Notes: generated by a model not told the origin, from the sequence alone. Shown: positions 35,295-48,609, numbered from the stretch's first letter. The stretch is DNA of 64,000 nt from Trichobilharzia szidati (GCA_944472155.2 OX235273.1:86236793-86300792), one strand, 5' to 3'. Made by a program: numbers and translations.

Positions 35295-36713
35295 AAAGAA
35301 GTGAGCATTCTAAGTTTGCTTAAAAAGTGTGTAAGGCTACAAATCAGTAAACCTTTCACTTCTGCTGTGCAAATGACATCGAAAATGAAACAGCAAAAAT
35401 TAAAATCTCAATTTTCACCAATTATCTACCATTTAAAACCAGTTTTGGAGCCAGTCAGTTCACCGGAGTCAGTTGAAACAAAACTATTTGAAACTGAAAG
35501 TGAAACAATCGATGATTACACTGATGCAGAGTTAAAATCTCTGACTTTAAGAACTGAAGTTTCCAACAGTCCGGAGGCTGTAACACCAACTCTAATAAGC
35601 TGTCCAAAAATTCCATTAACTGGAAGGTCTGATACACTTTCAAGTAATTCAGACATTCAATTTCTCGATTCGTATCATTTCTCCGATAACAACAGAAATA
35701 CAACGCACAGACCAGTTGTGATGAATTCGGATGAAGATGAAAATCCAGATATTCCTATACAAAAATTCCCTGTCCCGTCATCATTATCATCTAAAGAAAA
35801 TACTAATGCATATAAGCATCCTAACTCTAGAAATGTGAAATCTTATTCTGAAGATAAAATACGCTTTAAGAACACTTCAAAAATAAACGCTAATCAGTCA
35901 AGAAAAATGGAAGTCCAGACGCTCCCATCAGAAAAAAGTCCCTCTGAAAGGCAACGAATAGAATATCACATAAAATCATATGAAATTCCCGAAGAAGTAG
36001 AAGAAAAGGAAACTCAATTCTTCCGGAGAAAACCAGTACAAAAGCCTACAGGATTGAAATTTGATCTTAAAATAGATATGGAGAAGTCGAATAATGGTAA
36101 GGATAAAATTAATTGTTATCAATACATCGAATCGAATAGTGACAGTAATAGAAAGGTTAAACATCCATTAAAACAATGCTCAATGATTAATCTGAGTATG
36201 GATTCGCTAAAAAACCGAAAATTGAACTGTAGCCTTGATTCAATACAACAGACTGTTAAAAATCGTGATACAAATGATTTGAACAGCTATACTGTCACAT
36301 CAGATGAAGAAGAAGAAAATGATGAAGCTGTAAAAATTTCACAAGACAGTAGTGATGATAATAACAAAGATCAGACGATATCCACATTTCATTCAAATAA
36401 ACATAAAAACCAGCTGAAACGTAGTGATTTTAGACCAAAATCACGCAGATGCCAGTCAGTAACTGGATGTAAAACTGTGAATCAATGTTCTACCGAGGAT
36501 GAACAAACAAATCAACATCTGGATAGAAGTCACAGTCAAGATATAATTTGTTTAAAAAGCCGAAATAAATTACCACAGAAAAAGTTGTACAACAGAAGAA
36601 AGGCGACGTTATATAAAGAGGAATCTGATGATAATGTATACAGTCAAGTAGATCCCAACCAACATAGATGCGGTAATCTATCTTATAGAACAGATTCATT
36701 TTCGAGTCAAAAG
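35295..36713 (+). CDS. Exon 2 of the large unknown gene
   Basis: The open frame ends at donor AAAAG|GTAATA (36714) in phase 0. The start is uncertain: the AG at 35293-35294 gives phase 0, matching exon 1, and later AGs at 35392-35393 and 35449-35450 would also keep the phase. About 473 codons from 35295. The product is very hydrophilic, rich in Ser, Asn, Lys, Asp and Gln, with acidic runs (TSDEEEENDEA, residues near the middle) and no recognised domain; it is probably disordered. Composition and phase agree with exon 1, the reason for placing it in the same gene. Confidence 0.75.
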
Positions 36714-37867
36714 GTAATAAATTTATTTCAGTTAACAATTTTCACCTGATAAATTCAGATTTATTAAAAGTATTATGATATTTTTCCTTAGAATGCTTCC
36801 AGAAACGTTTAATATCTTCTAAGGGTGAATATTCTTAAGACAGGAGTAGAAAGTCGAGTTGATCAGTGATATCGTCATTCTTTATTCGACTGATGTGACT
36901 TCCATCTGATGCTACTTACACTGAACTATAATTGTTATATATATGTAATCAGTGTTTATTAATAGAACTATACGAGTGATCATACAGCCAACTGATGCAA
37001 TTTTTTACATGTCTCGAAGTTATGTTCCCGTTTTTTTAAAAGCCCATTTTCAGGTGGTTGTTTAAGTCAGTCACATTAATCAGCATTTCTGTAATATGCC
37101 AAATGTATTTACATAACAATCAACTATGTATTAAAGCTAATTTAAAACATTTTAAATCACATTTTATTCGGTATACTTCTTCATATAATCGTTGGTAAAA
37201 CAAGAAAGAGTTAAGGTGTCTTAAAAATTCAAGTTTTAATATTTCATATGTTCAATTGATTGATCAACTCTGAAAAGAGGGATTACAACGAATAAATTGG
37301 TCACTTAGAACTGGCACACTCGATTCACTTAGAAACATCTTGATCTAGAATTCGATTGCTTTTCAAAATTATGTCGTAGTAGATTTCAGGAATGACAAAC
37401 CTTCTTTGTGTATGACACAGATAATGTTTCTAAACATTGTTAAAGATACGGAACTATACAAAAATGGTAAAGAAGTGTCAAAACTAACATTTAGTCTCCA
37501 TGTAGGGAATAAAATTCTTGCATACACTGAAGGTTATTTTGATCCTGATATTACTCATGTGGGAACTGTGGATGAAAACGTGAAAAAGCTACCTCATTAT
37601 AATTGATCCCTACCTTCTAAAGTTTCGACCCATCGTTAATGATTGCACCGAAGAGGGCATTTGTAAATGGCTGGTATTTTGCAATCTTATGTATATCTCT
37701 GATAGATGATCATTGTAGGTCACTAACACACAAAGGAGTTTATTTCTCTTCAGGTGATAATTTTGTCAAATATTGTTTATAAGTGTTGTAGTTAATATGT
37801 TACTGTTATTCATATTACATTTAAAACTATATCAATAAGCCGTATTCACTTAGTGGAATGTTTATTT

Positions 37868-38250
37868 TCTATAGTTTAGTTCTCCAACTGATATCAATCC
37901 GTGATCAACTCGTAAAATCATAAGTAACCCTTACAAACCAAACTATAGAAAATTAATCTGATGCTCGCTAGTGACTGACTTGCTACAAAATGGAGTTTCC
38001 TGGAGTTCTAGTGAGAAGTCGTGACCAGTGAGGTCCAATTGGATGTCACCTGTGTGGATGGATGTCCCACTAACGACAATGGTTGGAGTCGCGCTAAATC
38101 ACAAATTGGTAGAAGTTAGAATTCATGAGCCATTGAATCTGGTCCCAGTGGCTGAATGGTATACGAGCTTGCCATGTAACCGAAAGGTCCTGGGTTCGAA
38201 TCCCTATGGTGGGTGCGTACTTCCGATGATTCCCAAACTAGGAATGTTTA
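37868..38250 (+). mobile_element. SINE A copy (tail type 2), 3'-truncated inside the ribozyme, behind an older tail
   Basis: 37868-37945 is an isolated type 2 tail. From 37955 a new copy starts (TTAATCTGATGCTCGCTAGT), with A-box region CCCAGTGGCTGAATGGTATA and B box GGGTTCGAATCCC. It breaks off at about 38243 within hammerhead stem II (CCGATGATTCCCAAACTAGG|AATG). The ribozyme 3' half and the tail are missing. Confidence 0.7.
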
Positions 38251-40345
38251 TTGACGTCAGCATAAACTTCTTTTTATATTCTTTATTCAGACTCAGTACT
38301 TGACTTATTCAGATTGGGGTGATATTTACATGAGATTTAAATTATTAGTTGTAAATGGCTTAGATTCATAAATAAAACAATACCAGAAATTATAAAAAGG
38401 ATTCATATGGAGGGAATAATCCTTATTATAGTCATTCAATAAAGTCCCCATTGCGAAGAGCCTATCCTCTGTTTAGTATGAATTTCGAGATGAAGTTGTA
38501 CTATGGTTCACTGTTTTGATTCATATACTAGGACAACAATATGGTATTCATTTGAATGCACTACTGTTGTTGAAATAAGCAACAAAATTCAGCGTAATAT
38601 ACACTGCTGATGAACATCAATTGTTGAAAACCAATCGTGTGAAACAGTAGAACCCATTAAGTAGATCAAGATGATCTTCATAGCAAACACTCATTTTAAC
38701 TGCCTAAGACTGAGTTCCTCAGAAGTACATTTGAAGACAGCCTAATAAGTTTAAATCAGGTTTATTCTGGATACCCAATTGGATGAGCTAATTACATACG
38801 ATTCCATCATATCAATCAGTAGTATGTGTCGTATCGCAATTTCATCCGCTTTCTTTATGGTATTCACTATGTTAAACAAGTTACCCATTGTAACTTGAAT
38901 ACTTTGTGTTCTCTAAGAAAACAGTGGTAAAGTTTCATCTTTGTAAGAATCTATCTGCAATTTAAGTATAAACATTCGCCCAATTACTTAGCCAGAATAA
39001 GTGTGGTTTGAAATAATTCAGCCATCTCAATGAAGTTAGCCCTATTAGACTTCTAATGAGCTAGACTTTAAATAAGAGTACTAGTGGTTAACATGGTTGG
39101 TTTGTAATCACTCATATAAATCGGTAAAAACATAAAGTTGGTTGTTGAAGATATTTACAGAAAGTTGTTTTAAAACTTGTAGCAAAAGAAAGTGAGTTCA
39201 TTTCACTTTTTTGTTCTTAAGCAGTAATACAATAAATTATTTAAAAACACTTCGTTCTAAATGTTCATTATCTAGTCTTGCTACTGACTTTCATCTCGCT
39301 TCTTATTTGTGTCCTTTTCTGATGAACCCTATCGCAGCTTTTGTTTTTATTCTATAGATATCTTAATCACTATACATTGAATATTTTCCAGATTTCAAAA
39401 CTTCTGTGCTTCATCAGTCTAAGAATATTTCATAAGTGAAAAAGTTTTTGAGATGTTTGGTGTTGTTTTTTTATAAACGCATTCCCTCCTTGATTTAAGA
39501 TTGAAAGAATAAAGCAGAAAAATTCGTTTTCGAAGGTTATTTACTGTAGGGTAATAATTGTTATTTTTAAGTTATTTGTAAATTATAATAACTTGAACAG
39601 ATTCAATACTGCAATGGATAATATTCACTTTTTCTTTCTGTGTTCCTAAAACTTTAGTATATCTTAAATTAACCTATGCTACCACTTTGATAAATTTCAG
39701 AAAACTGAATTTTACATGATTTTTACCTTTAGTTTCTCTAAAATGGAATCGCCTTAGAATATTTAAAATACCTTGATATGAAGGCTGCCTGCTTAAAACT
39801 TGGGCTACCCAAAACTTCCATCTCTCTATTGCATATATTTTCTCCCGTTTGGTTTGTTTTAATCGATTAAGATATGACCTCTAATGCTATTAACTACTCT
39901 TGTGTGTATTTAAAATGTTTACAAGCTTCTAATTTGCAAGTTCCTACTAAACTTGAAGAAAGAGCTGATTGTGGGTGGCAACGTGTTCCAATACATGAAA
40001 TAACTATTCTTCAGTTATTTCCTTGGGTCTCAAAATGTACTTCTGAACATCTCACAATTGGCTTTCAACTAGATATCGCGGATTTCTCGGAGACAAAGCA
40101 GAAATATCATAATGGAATGGTTTGTGCTTTAGCTTAGAAACCATTGTGTCACAGGATATACCGTTACTTAATATATTACTTGAAGACATTGTACAAAGGG
40201 AAATGTGCAATAAACTCTGCTGAAATTTGTGTACATTATATAAATACTGTTTAGAATAAAGCTGTTATTATTATTACCTACTAATCATCTTTAAAAAGAA
40301 TGGATATCCTCACAATTTCATCACAAAGTGTTTATGCTCGAGTCA

Positions 40346-41030
40346 TAACACCGACAACAGGCCATCATCAAAGACCAGAAGAAAATTCGTCCTACCATAT
40401 ATAAAAATTATCTCTGAAATAACAGCTAGAATATTCAGACCATTTGAAACTGATATAACATACAAGCCAGCACAATCACTTCATTCGGTATTGTGCAAAC
40501 CAAAAGATCCAACAGAAAAAAAGATAAAATTAATACCACTTACAAAATAAAGTGTATGTATGAATCCGAATCCAAGGACACAAATTGGCTGTAAAAAGAT
40601 ATGATCTATATTCTTTCGTATCGGTGCATGTAGATAATTATGTACACCAATTTGTTTGGCATAATGTAGAAATTATAAATAGAGGAAACACCAGAAAAAT
40701 GCCAGGGAATTCCTAGCAGCTTGTACTCAAGGGAATTAGCTATTAACAAACGCATTATTACAGACCAAATTTACCAGCTGATGAAAATTAAATCCCATGA
40801 GAAGAAAGTACTAATTCCAAGTCAATAAAAATATGATCAGTAGAGACGTAAATTAACAACCAGTCACGACAGTGGTCGCCAGGAGATACAATTACATCAT
40901 TCATGGAGAATTTAAATGAGTTCATTTTACATTAAAACCTGCGCTGAAGATGTTGTCTAGATGGGGGACGACGAAAGCTTCTCAGTTGAATCAACCTGCT
41001 CAGAGAACACAACTAATTCAATATTTAAAA
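40346..41030 (+). pseudogene. Second PLE lineage: linker/endonuclease fragment
   Basis: The + frame reads FVLPYIKIISEITARIFRPF and PAQSLHSVLCKPKDP, a linker typical of another PLE lineage, then decays through EFLAACTQGN (cf. the REFLEA... motif near such C-termini) and ends QLNQPAQRTQLIQ near 41020. There are several stops. It differs from the PLE lineage at 19 kb, which lacks the LPYI...KPKDP linker. Confidence 0.6.
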
Positions 41031-41624
41031 TCCAATGAATGTGTCTACTTGATTGTCAGTAGTTGATGAAATTTCATTTCAGACACTAACTCAGTATTCA
41101 CCAATTTCAGACTCTAAGACGTTATTGTCAAGACGGCTGTGCTAAAGCGCCTACATCTTTGCATCGTACATCAGGATATATATAGTAGAAATATCACCAT
41201 TAACAATATCAAGTCTGCTTTTAAAATTTTTTTTCAGAAAAGAAAAAGCTTTTGATTTATCTGACCTTAATTATCTTTCCTCTTGTTTGATACGACGTCG
41301 TGAGACGTTATATTTCTTATCATTTTTTGCTTAGATTGTTAAAATATGATTGTATTTCCTACTCCGAAAACATTTCCAATCAAAATAAGCTGTATGCTGG
41401 ACGCTTCGTTTTGACTTTACTGAACTAATGTGCAGCTTGGAACACACTCTATCTTTTCATGGTATATTGTATATATAATTTTTAGTGTACAGTATACTGA
41501 CTGTTCACTTTGGGAGTCATCAAAGTAATATGCTTAGTTCTTAGTGTTGGTACTGATTATATTCAATCGGTCATCTTCAATGTAGTTCTAAAGTTAAGTG
41601 ACTGTCCATCGCAACACACCTTGA

Positions 41625-41800
41625 ACTAACGTCAGGTGTTTGGAAACAATCGGCAGGAACGTGCCCCTGCTACCTTGGAGTCACTGGTGGCTCTCTTTGA
41701 GATTCGAACCTATATCACCCGGTTATACAGTGATAGACAATAACAATGAGTTATTCGGCTTTGGGTCTTTCTGAAGAGTCTCAATTGGCACGAAATTTGG
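41625..41800 (-). mobile_element. Degenerate SINE E copy
   Basis: It shares GGAAACAATCGGCAGGAA with the SINE E body. On the - strand, B box GGTTCGAATCTC and an A-box-like AACTCATTG remain. Age and divergence are higher than for the copy at 13.3 kb. Confidence 0.5.
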
Positions 41801-42793
41801 GCTCCGTGCGTCCTGCTGATAACATCCAACTACCTAACATAGTGTACAGTAGTCTCGTCTTACCCAGCTTAGTGGTGACACTATATGTTACTTTGTTAAA
41901 ATTTAAACAGTCCACCAAGGGCTGAATAATTACTTTGTTTACTGTTTGTTGACCACATCATAACTGAATCCCTTATGGGTAAAAATACGACTGTGACCTA
42001 GCCCATTTTTCGGAGTCATTTATCCTCTGTATAAATTTCTACACTACATTTTCCATTACGAGAATGTGTATGTTACGGTGATAAATATATATAATTCCAA
42101 AAGTGATGAATCCTGACCTATTTGGTTGGACTTTAGTTTGAAAAATTTCCCTCATTCTCTCTGATATCCTAATTTTCATGATATTTTCCGCTTTTAATTG
42201 ACAATACAGTTCCACAAACGAGATCTTAACTACATAATCTTATCATTCAAAATGATCCTTGAGTTACATAGGGATAATCGATACCAATCTTGTTTAGAAA
42301 AAGAAACAACAAATATTGAATCCTGTTAACAAAGATGTATCCAGCATCATGTTCAAGTGAGATTTATTGATAAAATCTGCCACCCAAGTAAACTCTTTAA
42401 GTTGTGATTTCTACATTTGCTTGTATAAGTGTGAGGTCAACAGTTATTGATTTAAATACAAGTTCTTATACCACTTCCATTTCCGTAGCATGATAATTAA
42501 GTTTCCATCGGTGATAGTTATTGTTTTTTCTGGACAGAAAGCCTCAATCTCCTCAAATATATTAAATTTCATACTTAGAAATTGAGAGAAATGAATGCTT
42601 AGGACAACATTTATATGCATTCCTGAAATAATGTCATAATCCATTCAGAGTATGCAATGAAGACTAGACTGTTTATTTTATTTGGTAAGTAGCCAGTGTT
42701 ACTTTCATTATGGCATTTACACATTGCAGTGTGTATTTACTTTTTCAAAAGTTATTATCTGTTTTTATTTTATCTCCTCATTTTTTTCTCTAG

Positions 42794-43141
42794 TTACAGC
42801 CTACAAAATCCAAATCACGTTCAAGCAGTCGAGTCCGTAGTTCTTTGAAAGTAAGAAATAAAAGTAATGAGAGAAGTGATTGTAATCACACTAGTCACAA
42901 TAACAGTAATAACACTAATAATAATAATAGTACACATTTTAATCATCATGAAAGAAGACTTCAAAGTCCGAAAAATCGAAGAACTCGTATTGGTCAATCA
43001 CCAGCTAGAAGTAAAAGTAGCTACTTCAAAGGTGAAAATTACAATAGACCTATTCATTCACCAGTCAGCTACTATTTAGATCTTGATGACAAAGTGGACT
43101 ATGGTCGAAGTTATACAGATTATCAATCTAAATTTAGTCCT
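42794..43141 (+). CDS. Exon 3 of the large unknown gene
   Basis: Bounded by TCTCTAG|TTACAG and CCT|GTAAGT; 348 bases, phase 0 at both ends. It encodes a basic Ser/Arg segment (PTKSKSRSSSRVRSSLK), an Asn/His-rich run (NNSNNTNNNNSTHFNHH) and a Tyr-rich end (YYLDLDDKVDYGRSYTDYQS). It is low-complexity and probably disordered. The SR-like repeat could be a phosphorylation target; that is inference only. Confidence 0.85.
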
Positions 43142-44669
43142 GTAAGTAAATTGGTGATTTATTTGTTCTTTTTGTATTTAAATGTTTCTCGTAGGTAACA
43201 GTTAACTTCTTTGTGAAATGAAGTTTAATTAGTGAGAATTAGTAACATAATCTGGTAAACGACGTAATTCGGTAGGCGGCTTTATTAGCTACTTTGATGT
43301 TCACAGCTGCCAGTCTTTTACTAACTAACGTTTAAATAACACAACAAAAACAGTAGTGGGCTTTTTAAAGGCAGCAACTACCGAGTGAAATTTTTAGTAC
43401 TCCTTATAATGAAAATAAATCACAACTACTGCCTGTATATATATATCACCAAATAAACATTTTTGTTTAAATTTATTATTTAAAGAAAGGGTATCATCAA
43501 AACTTTAAAAATAAGTCGCAAGAATAAAAACTGTGTTAAGTTTGCTACCTGTTGTACAACTTCAAAGTAGACGAAGGACGAGTTGTCCATTCAACGGTTT
43601 GTGTTACCCCTTTAACCAATGTTTAGCTTTGTTGGGTAAAGACAGAAAGAATTTCATTCAACGATAAATGAATGTCTTCTTGTTTGGTAAGAAGCATCAC
43701 ACTGATGAAATGTTTTCTTTTGTCATTTTACATATGGTTTTGAAACACTGCTGGATTTGTTAACTTTCAATTAATAAGCATATTATAGGTATTAACAACA
43801 ATATAATTTTATCTGATTCTTTGTTCCTTCATAGTTTCTTTCTTCAATTCAGTAGCAATAAAGCAAGAACAACAAAAATTGCCAAAGGGTTATAATGTCT
43901 GAGATAATTTTTTCCTTGGTTACACTGAATAACTATCATTTGTGTTTAACCCTCTTCTTAAAATTTACGATCTTTCAAAGTCTTTTTAAAAATGTAAACA
44001 TTAAATTACTAATTATTCCGTATATCGTGTTCACTTGATCATCCTTGTCAAAGCAAGAAGGTTGCAACTTGAAGCTGAATATCTTTTATGCACAGCGTTA
44101 GCGGTTTTGTTGTATCTTCACTATGTAAGGGAGCCAATTCAGATTATCTAAGAATTGTGCCAATTGATTTCTTCAAGGGATTTGTTGGTGTTTAGGGAGT
44201 ATGTATCAAATGACACCAGGAATTTGTTGGAAGTCTTCAAATCACTCAGTTTCTTAGCAAACTGAGTAGTATTTTTGAGTTTATGTACAGGTAATCTATC
44301 GTGAATGAGTCACAGATCCTCCACTAGCCAGTGGGTTAATTAATGATACAAAGGATTCACCAGTAATGTCACTCGCCACAGAGAAATATTTGTTTTTTCG
44401 TTTTCGGGAAACCATGCATAAACGGTAACAACGGTCCTCTGGATCTCAGGTCATTCACCATAAGTTGCATCACAGATCAACCCCCTCTACTGTATGTCCC
44501 ATAAATCATTTAACACGCACTTCTTTGTTGTTAGATTCGTGTCTAACTTGGCAGTGCTGGGTACAAACTTCGATGAGTCATTTAATATGATGAGTATCTT
44601 GTTTAATTGTCTGCGTTTATTCACAATAACGACTTCAGATCCTTTATTGAATGTCATAATTCATTTTTC

Positions 44670-44945
44670 AAGTATTGTTTTTGTAGGGATTTTCGTTTGA
44701 TTGGTCGAAGGACTTCATCATGAGCTGACATCAGTTAGAGAACCATTAGAAAGCCTGGGAGTACTGGACAGTTGTTTCGCCCTAGTTTGGGACTCTACAT
44801 CAGCACACACCCACCGCCAGGGTTCGAATACAGGACCTTCTGGTTACAAGGCTTGCGAGCTCGTAGACCATTAAACCACTGGGACCTGATCCTATGGTTC
44901 GTGAATTCTAACTTCTATCGCGCTATGTCATGAATCGACAGAAAG
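44670..44945 (-). mobile_element. SINE A copy (tail type 1)
   Basis: Reverse orientation: tail TCAAGTATTGTTTTTGTAGG, hammerhead relic (- strand GTCCCAAACTAGGGCGAAAC, then AACTGTCCAGTACTC), B box GGGTTCGAATACAGG complement and A-box region CCATTAAACCACTGGGACC. Stem II (CCC/GGG) and GAAAC are kept, but the core is rearranged (CTGATGTAGA). Confidence 0.7.
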
Positions 44946-46682
44946 TAACCAGTTTCAACATTGTGTAATAGACCGCTATATTATAAATGCATTTGCAGTG
45001 AAGGTTTGCATACAATGGAAATTGTTTTGAGTAATACTACGAGCAAAGTAAAAGTAACCTTAGCGTTGCAAGTAAATCTTCACTATCACTTTGTTCATAG
45101 TATATATATTCAAATCAAGTATAAGAATCTTGGAGAAATTTAGCTGTGAAGAAAGATGGTAGCTTTTTTATTGTTCTCCGAGCTTTGTTATCTAATTGAA
45201 AACCTTTCATCATCAGTTTTTATGGTATCATTGGCAATAATTTAATCACAAAGTAAAGTGTACTTGCAGATTCCATGAAGAAGTGGGTAATGTCTTCCTG
45301 TTCTACTTAGATTTTATTTACTTATGAGTAGTACAATAGGCTCTCATTACAATGAAATTTTCAAGATAAAATTCAGTGGAAGATACATTGATGAAATTAT
45401 ACTCCTTATCGCTGCCATCATACATTATTTACCGATATACTTTTACAGCTACCACCCTATCATTTGGTGGTCATTTGTTTACTAGTAAATCGTCTGTGTT
45501 AGATAGATATTTCATAATTCCTTTTGTCTAACATTCTTTACCCCACACGGTATTCTTCAAGAAGATTCTGACACAATTGTGATCCGATTAAGTATTATTA
45601 ACTTTCCCAGTTCTTCTTATAATCGGAGGTATAATCTTATGGTTAAAACGTGAAACGAGTGATAATTTTAATTAGAAACAAAGCAATGAAGGTGGTCTGA
45701 GCTTTAGGCATCTGTTTCTATTAAATAGTTAATGACTGCGCCGGACTAGTTGAGCATATAAAGTTCAGTTTGTTTCACTTAGACTGAATGGATGTCGTCC
45801 ACACTAAAGTAAAAAATAACAGGTGAATGCAAAACTAGTGATCCAGAATATGTACACAATATGTGTATGGATAAAAATAATCCTTTTCTTTTTCTGCAAA
45901 GTAAATTAACTACTCAAAACCCAGTAAGTAGCTTAATTAATTTACTAAAATGTCATGACAACTTTTGCCAAATGCATCACACAGTCATGAGATATTGCAA
46001 AAGATCTAGCTTTCATCTAGAGCATTTCAGTAATGTCCAAACTTATTTAACAGATACAGCTTCAGATCTCATGGCATACGCGTTACTTTCAGCAATTCGA
46101 AGTTCCAACGCTCATCGAACAACATTCCAGTAAGCTAAGGCTTCTCATAACTTTATTTTTCCTTAAAACTAGTTTAAACTAATAAAACTCCTGAAACTAT
46201 CTTTCATAGCTAATCAGACTCACTCAAATGACTACCGGAAACTAAAGTACGATTAGGTAGCCATTCTGTCTCCTCCTAACTCTCGCAGAATGTATTGTAT
46301 GTATTCTATTCTTCTTCCTGCTATTCAAAGTGAGATTACACTTAGATGCATTTCATCACATATTTTAAAACCCTTAGTCATGTTTCTGCATGCTTGTTTA
46401 TGCAGTTACTCTTGTTAATTAGCTGCTTTTCCTTATATTCCTCTGCCTTATTAGCTTTTTCTGACAGATTAATCACCTATCGGCATTAATTATTGACTTA
46501 TATAAGTGTTTGGTGCACAGATACTAAGCAACAGAAATTGCCACCGTGTAAACTTAACCCACAGGTCGATAGAACACCGACAGGGAATTTATGTAATTAC
46601 ACTGGTCTTCATGGTTAAATGTGTGAATTTTTTGCTGAAGTGCTTTTCAACTACAAATTATGTTGTGAGTACTTCTAAGTAT

Positions 46683-47480
46683 AAATAATAATAGCTTTAT
46701 TCCAAACAGTATTTGTGGTACAGGTATGGAAATTTCAGGGTGCATTACAATATTGCATCTAATTACCTCATAAATTTTATAAGATTTTAAAAATAAAAAG
46801 CAACAACAACAAAAAGAAAAAAAGAAAAATAAAAGAAATAAAAAAGAACAGCATTGCATTCACATATTTAAACAATGCACCACAGGATATGATATATAAA
46901 ATTAGTCTGTAATAGAATATGTGAGCAACAATATAGCAGTAACAGAGAAAGGAGAACAAAGCTAATGGGAACTATTTGTTAGAGTGCCACAGTAAGTTGA
47001 TCGTGTCATACCTGACGGATTTCTCATCATATAACAGCTGTGCCAGATAAGGTATTCTGGAGTTTTTATACTTGGTAGTCCTAGCATATAGCCTCCTATA
47101 GTTGCTTCTAGTTCTACCAGATAAAATACAAGGAGAGAGCTGCATATAGAGAGGATGCTCTGGGTCTGACAATATAGAATTCGCTAGTTTCTTACATGAC
47201 ATTATATTTCTATCCACAATGGTGTTAACCAGTTGGTTTAACGAAATCCCACTTGCCCTACTAACAGCTTTTAGTGCCCTACGCAGCAAAGCAAAGTCTT
47301 TCTTATGTAGTCCAGGAAAGATTAATGGGGAACAGTAAAGAGGGATGGTTGGAATACAAGAGTTGACAAACTGAGAAAGCAAAGCAAAATGTCTTAATAC
47401 ACTTGATTCATATTTTTCATTTTTCCGCGGCTCTATAAGGGATTTTATTCTATGCAGTGCTACTAATTTGGTTGAATTTT
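46683..47480 (-). pseudogene. CR1-like LINE, RT C-terminal domain and 3' UTR
   Basis: The - strand reads RIKENSTKLVALHRIKSLIE (about 47470), then LLSQFVNSCIPTIPLYCSPL, KKDFALLRRALKAVSRASG, LANSILSDPEHPLYMQLSP and RTRSNYRRLYARTTKYKNS to a stop near 46972. These are the post-RT segments of a CR1/jockey-type LINE. The 3' UTR ends GGAATAAAGCTATTATTATT near 46683, nearly the same as the LINE end at 40260. The RT core is missing (5' truncation), and a TAG lies near 47490. Confidence 0.7.
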
Positions 47481-48463
47481 CTTTTATCCGTGACTAAATT
47501 TGATTCGTGAAATGAGTAAAGAGCTTCACTGCATCCGAAAAAAAATTCATCGAGTTAAAAAGTGATACACAACAAACTTTAAAAATTCTTATTCACCCTG
47601 AATAGGTGAAACACGCCATTTTTCATTCATATTTGATGACTGTTTCTCCAGTAAACTGAACACAGAATTGTATCTGCTGATCATCCACTACTAATTCATA
47701 AATAGCTTAATCTTGTGGTCATTTTTATCGACTCTTAATACGATCATCGTTACCTATAAGTATTTGGATACTTTCTCCATCTCCTGAAAGCATAACAATG
47801 TTCCGAGTTACTACAGCTTGTAGTTCATCAGTTATAGAAAGCAACACTGCTTATCATGTTTGCGGCTGACCTTTCCCGTCTAAAACTTCGTAGTTAAAAT
47901 TACAATGTAGAATGAAACTAGGAGTGATTCCTGTCTTCACCTTATAAAACCCAACGTTTCGTTTTTTTGAATGTCTGAGTAGCTTAAGATGAATACATAT
48001 GACCGATTGTTTATCCTCTTATGGATGAACAGAATAAGGCTGATGGAGTTTGTTGGTAATGGTCTGTATTGCACTTCTATACAAATGTGAGAGGTAATCC
48101 TGGAATACTAATCTCAATCACCAGTTATTTGATCACCGTTTCACTCTGGGCAAATCTTTGAACTTTAAAAGAATAATAGATATCATAAATTCATAAGTTA
48201 AACCATAAATAGATCTCAACTCCATTCACAATTCGATCAAAAATGAGACGTTTAATAGGTTCTACCTGCATCCATAATCTAATACTTTGCAATGACTGTG
48301 TATATAGATAGTGAGTGCTGTCGTAACTGTTGATAATATGCGAAGGTAGTTAGACTTGAGACAGTAATATGGATGTTAAAACCCTTGGTTAATTAAATTG
48401 TTCTGTACTTATAATCATGAAAGTTTGAAATATTTATTTGTACATTGAAATTACTCATTATAG

Positions 48464-48609
48464 GTGAACGCGGGGAGTTGCGATTCTCCAATAAATTGTA
48501 ATTCTTTGGATGCAAGTAATCTGCATAAACAGAATCATTTATCGGAACAACAAAAACAAGGACGTGAAAGAAATTCAAAAGACCATGATTTATACTGCAA
48601 AAAATCGCA
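48464..48609 (+). CDS. Exon 4 of the large unknown gene
   Basis: 146 bases bounded by TTATAG|GTGAAC and TCGCA|GTGAGT; enters in phase 0 and leaves in phase 2. It encodes VNAGSCDSPINCNSLDASNL and then a Gln/Lys/Arg-rich stretch ending KKSQ, the last codon being completed by the first base of exon 5. Hydrophilic, no domain recognised. Confidence 0.8.

Larger units (their letters stand above)
36714..42793 (+). other. Intron 2 (about 6.1 kb)
   Basis: Donor GTAATA, acceptor TTTTTTTCTCTAG (an alternative AG six bases on, at 42799, also keeps phase 0). It contains two orphan open frames of unknown origin, 37406-37606 and 39874-40137 on +, without splice context or recognised domains. A CR1-like LINE 3' end (AATACTGTTTAGAATAAAGC plus TTATTATTATTA) lies at 40245-40275. 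SINE and PLE copies are listed separately. I see nothing in about 38250-39780 or 41830-42780. Confidence 0.6.
43142..48463 (+). other. Intron 3 (about 5.3 kb)
   Basis: Donor GTAAGT, acceptor CATTATAG. It holds a SINE A copy and a CR1-like LINE tail (listed). Open frames at 44494-44700 and 45861-46133 have no recognisable content. Nothing else was seen in 43200-44660, 45150-46680 or 47490-48460. Confidence 0.6.

Noticed and set aside
40934..40975. CTGAAGATG...GACGACGAAAGC as a hammerhead
   Set aside because: Stem II can pair, but stem I does not, an extra base follows the core, and the same bases fit the PLE protein-coding frame (KMLSRWGTTKAS).
45212..45232. CTGATGATGAAAGG on the - strand as a ribozyme core
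   Set aside because: There is no room for stem II between core and GAAA, and no flanking stems; chance match.
46780..46860. A-rich run as a LINE poly(A) tail
   Set aside because: The neighbouring LINE is on the - strand, where this is T-rich and inside its 3' UTR; the actual 3' end is at about 46683.
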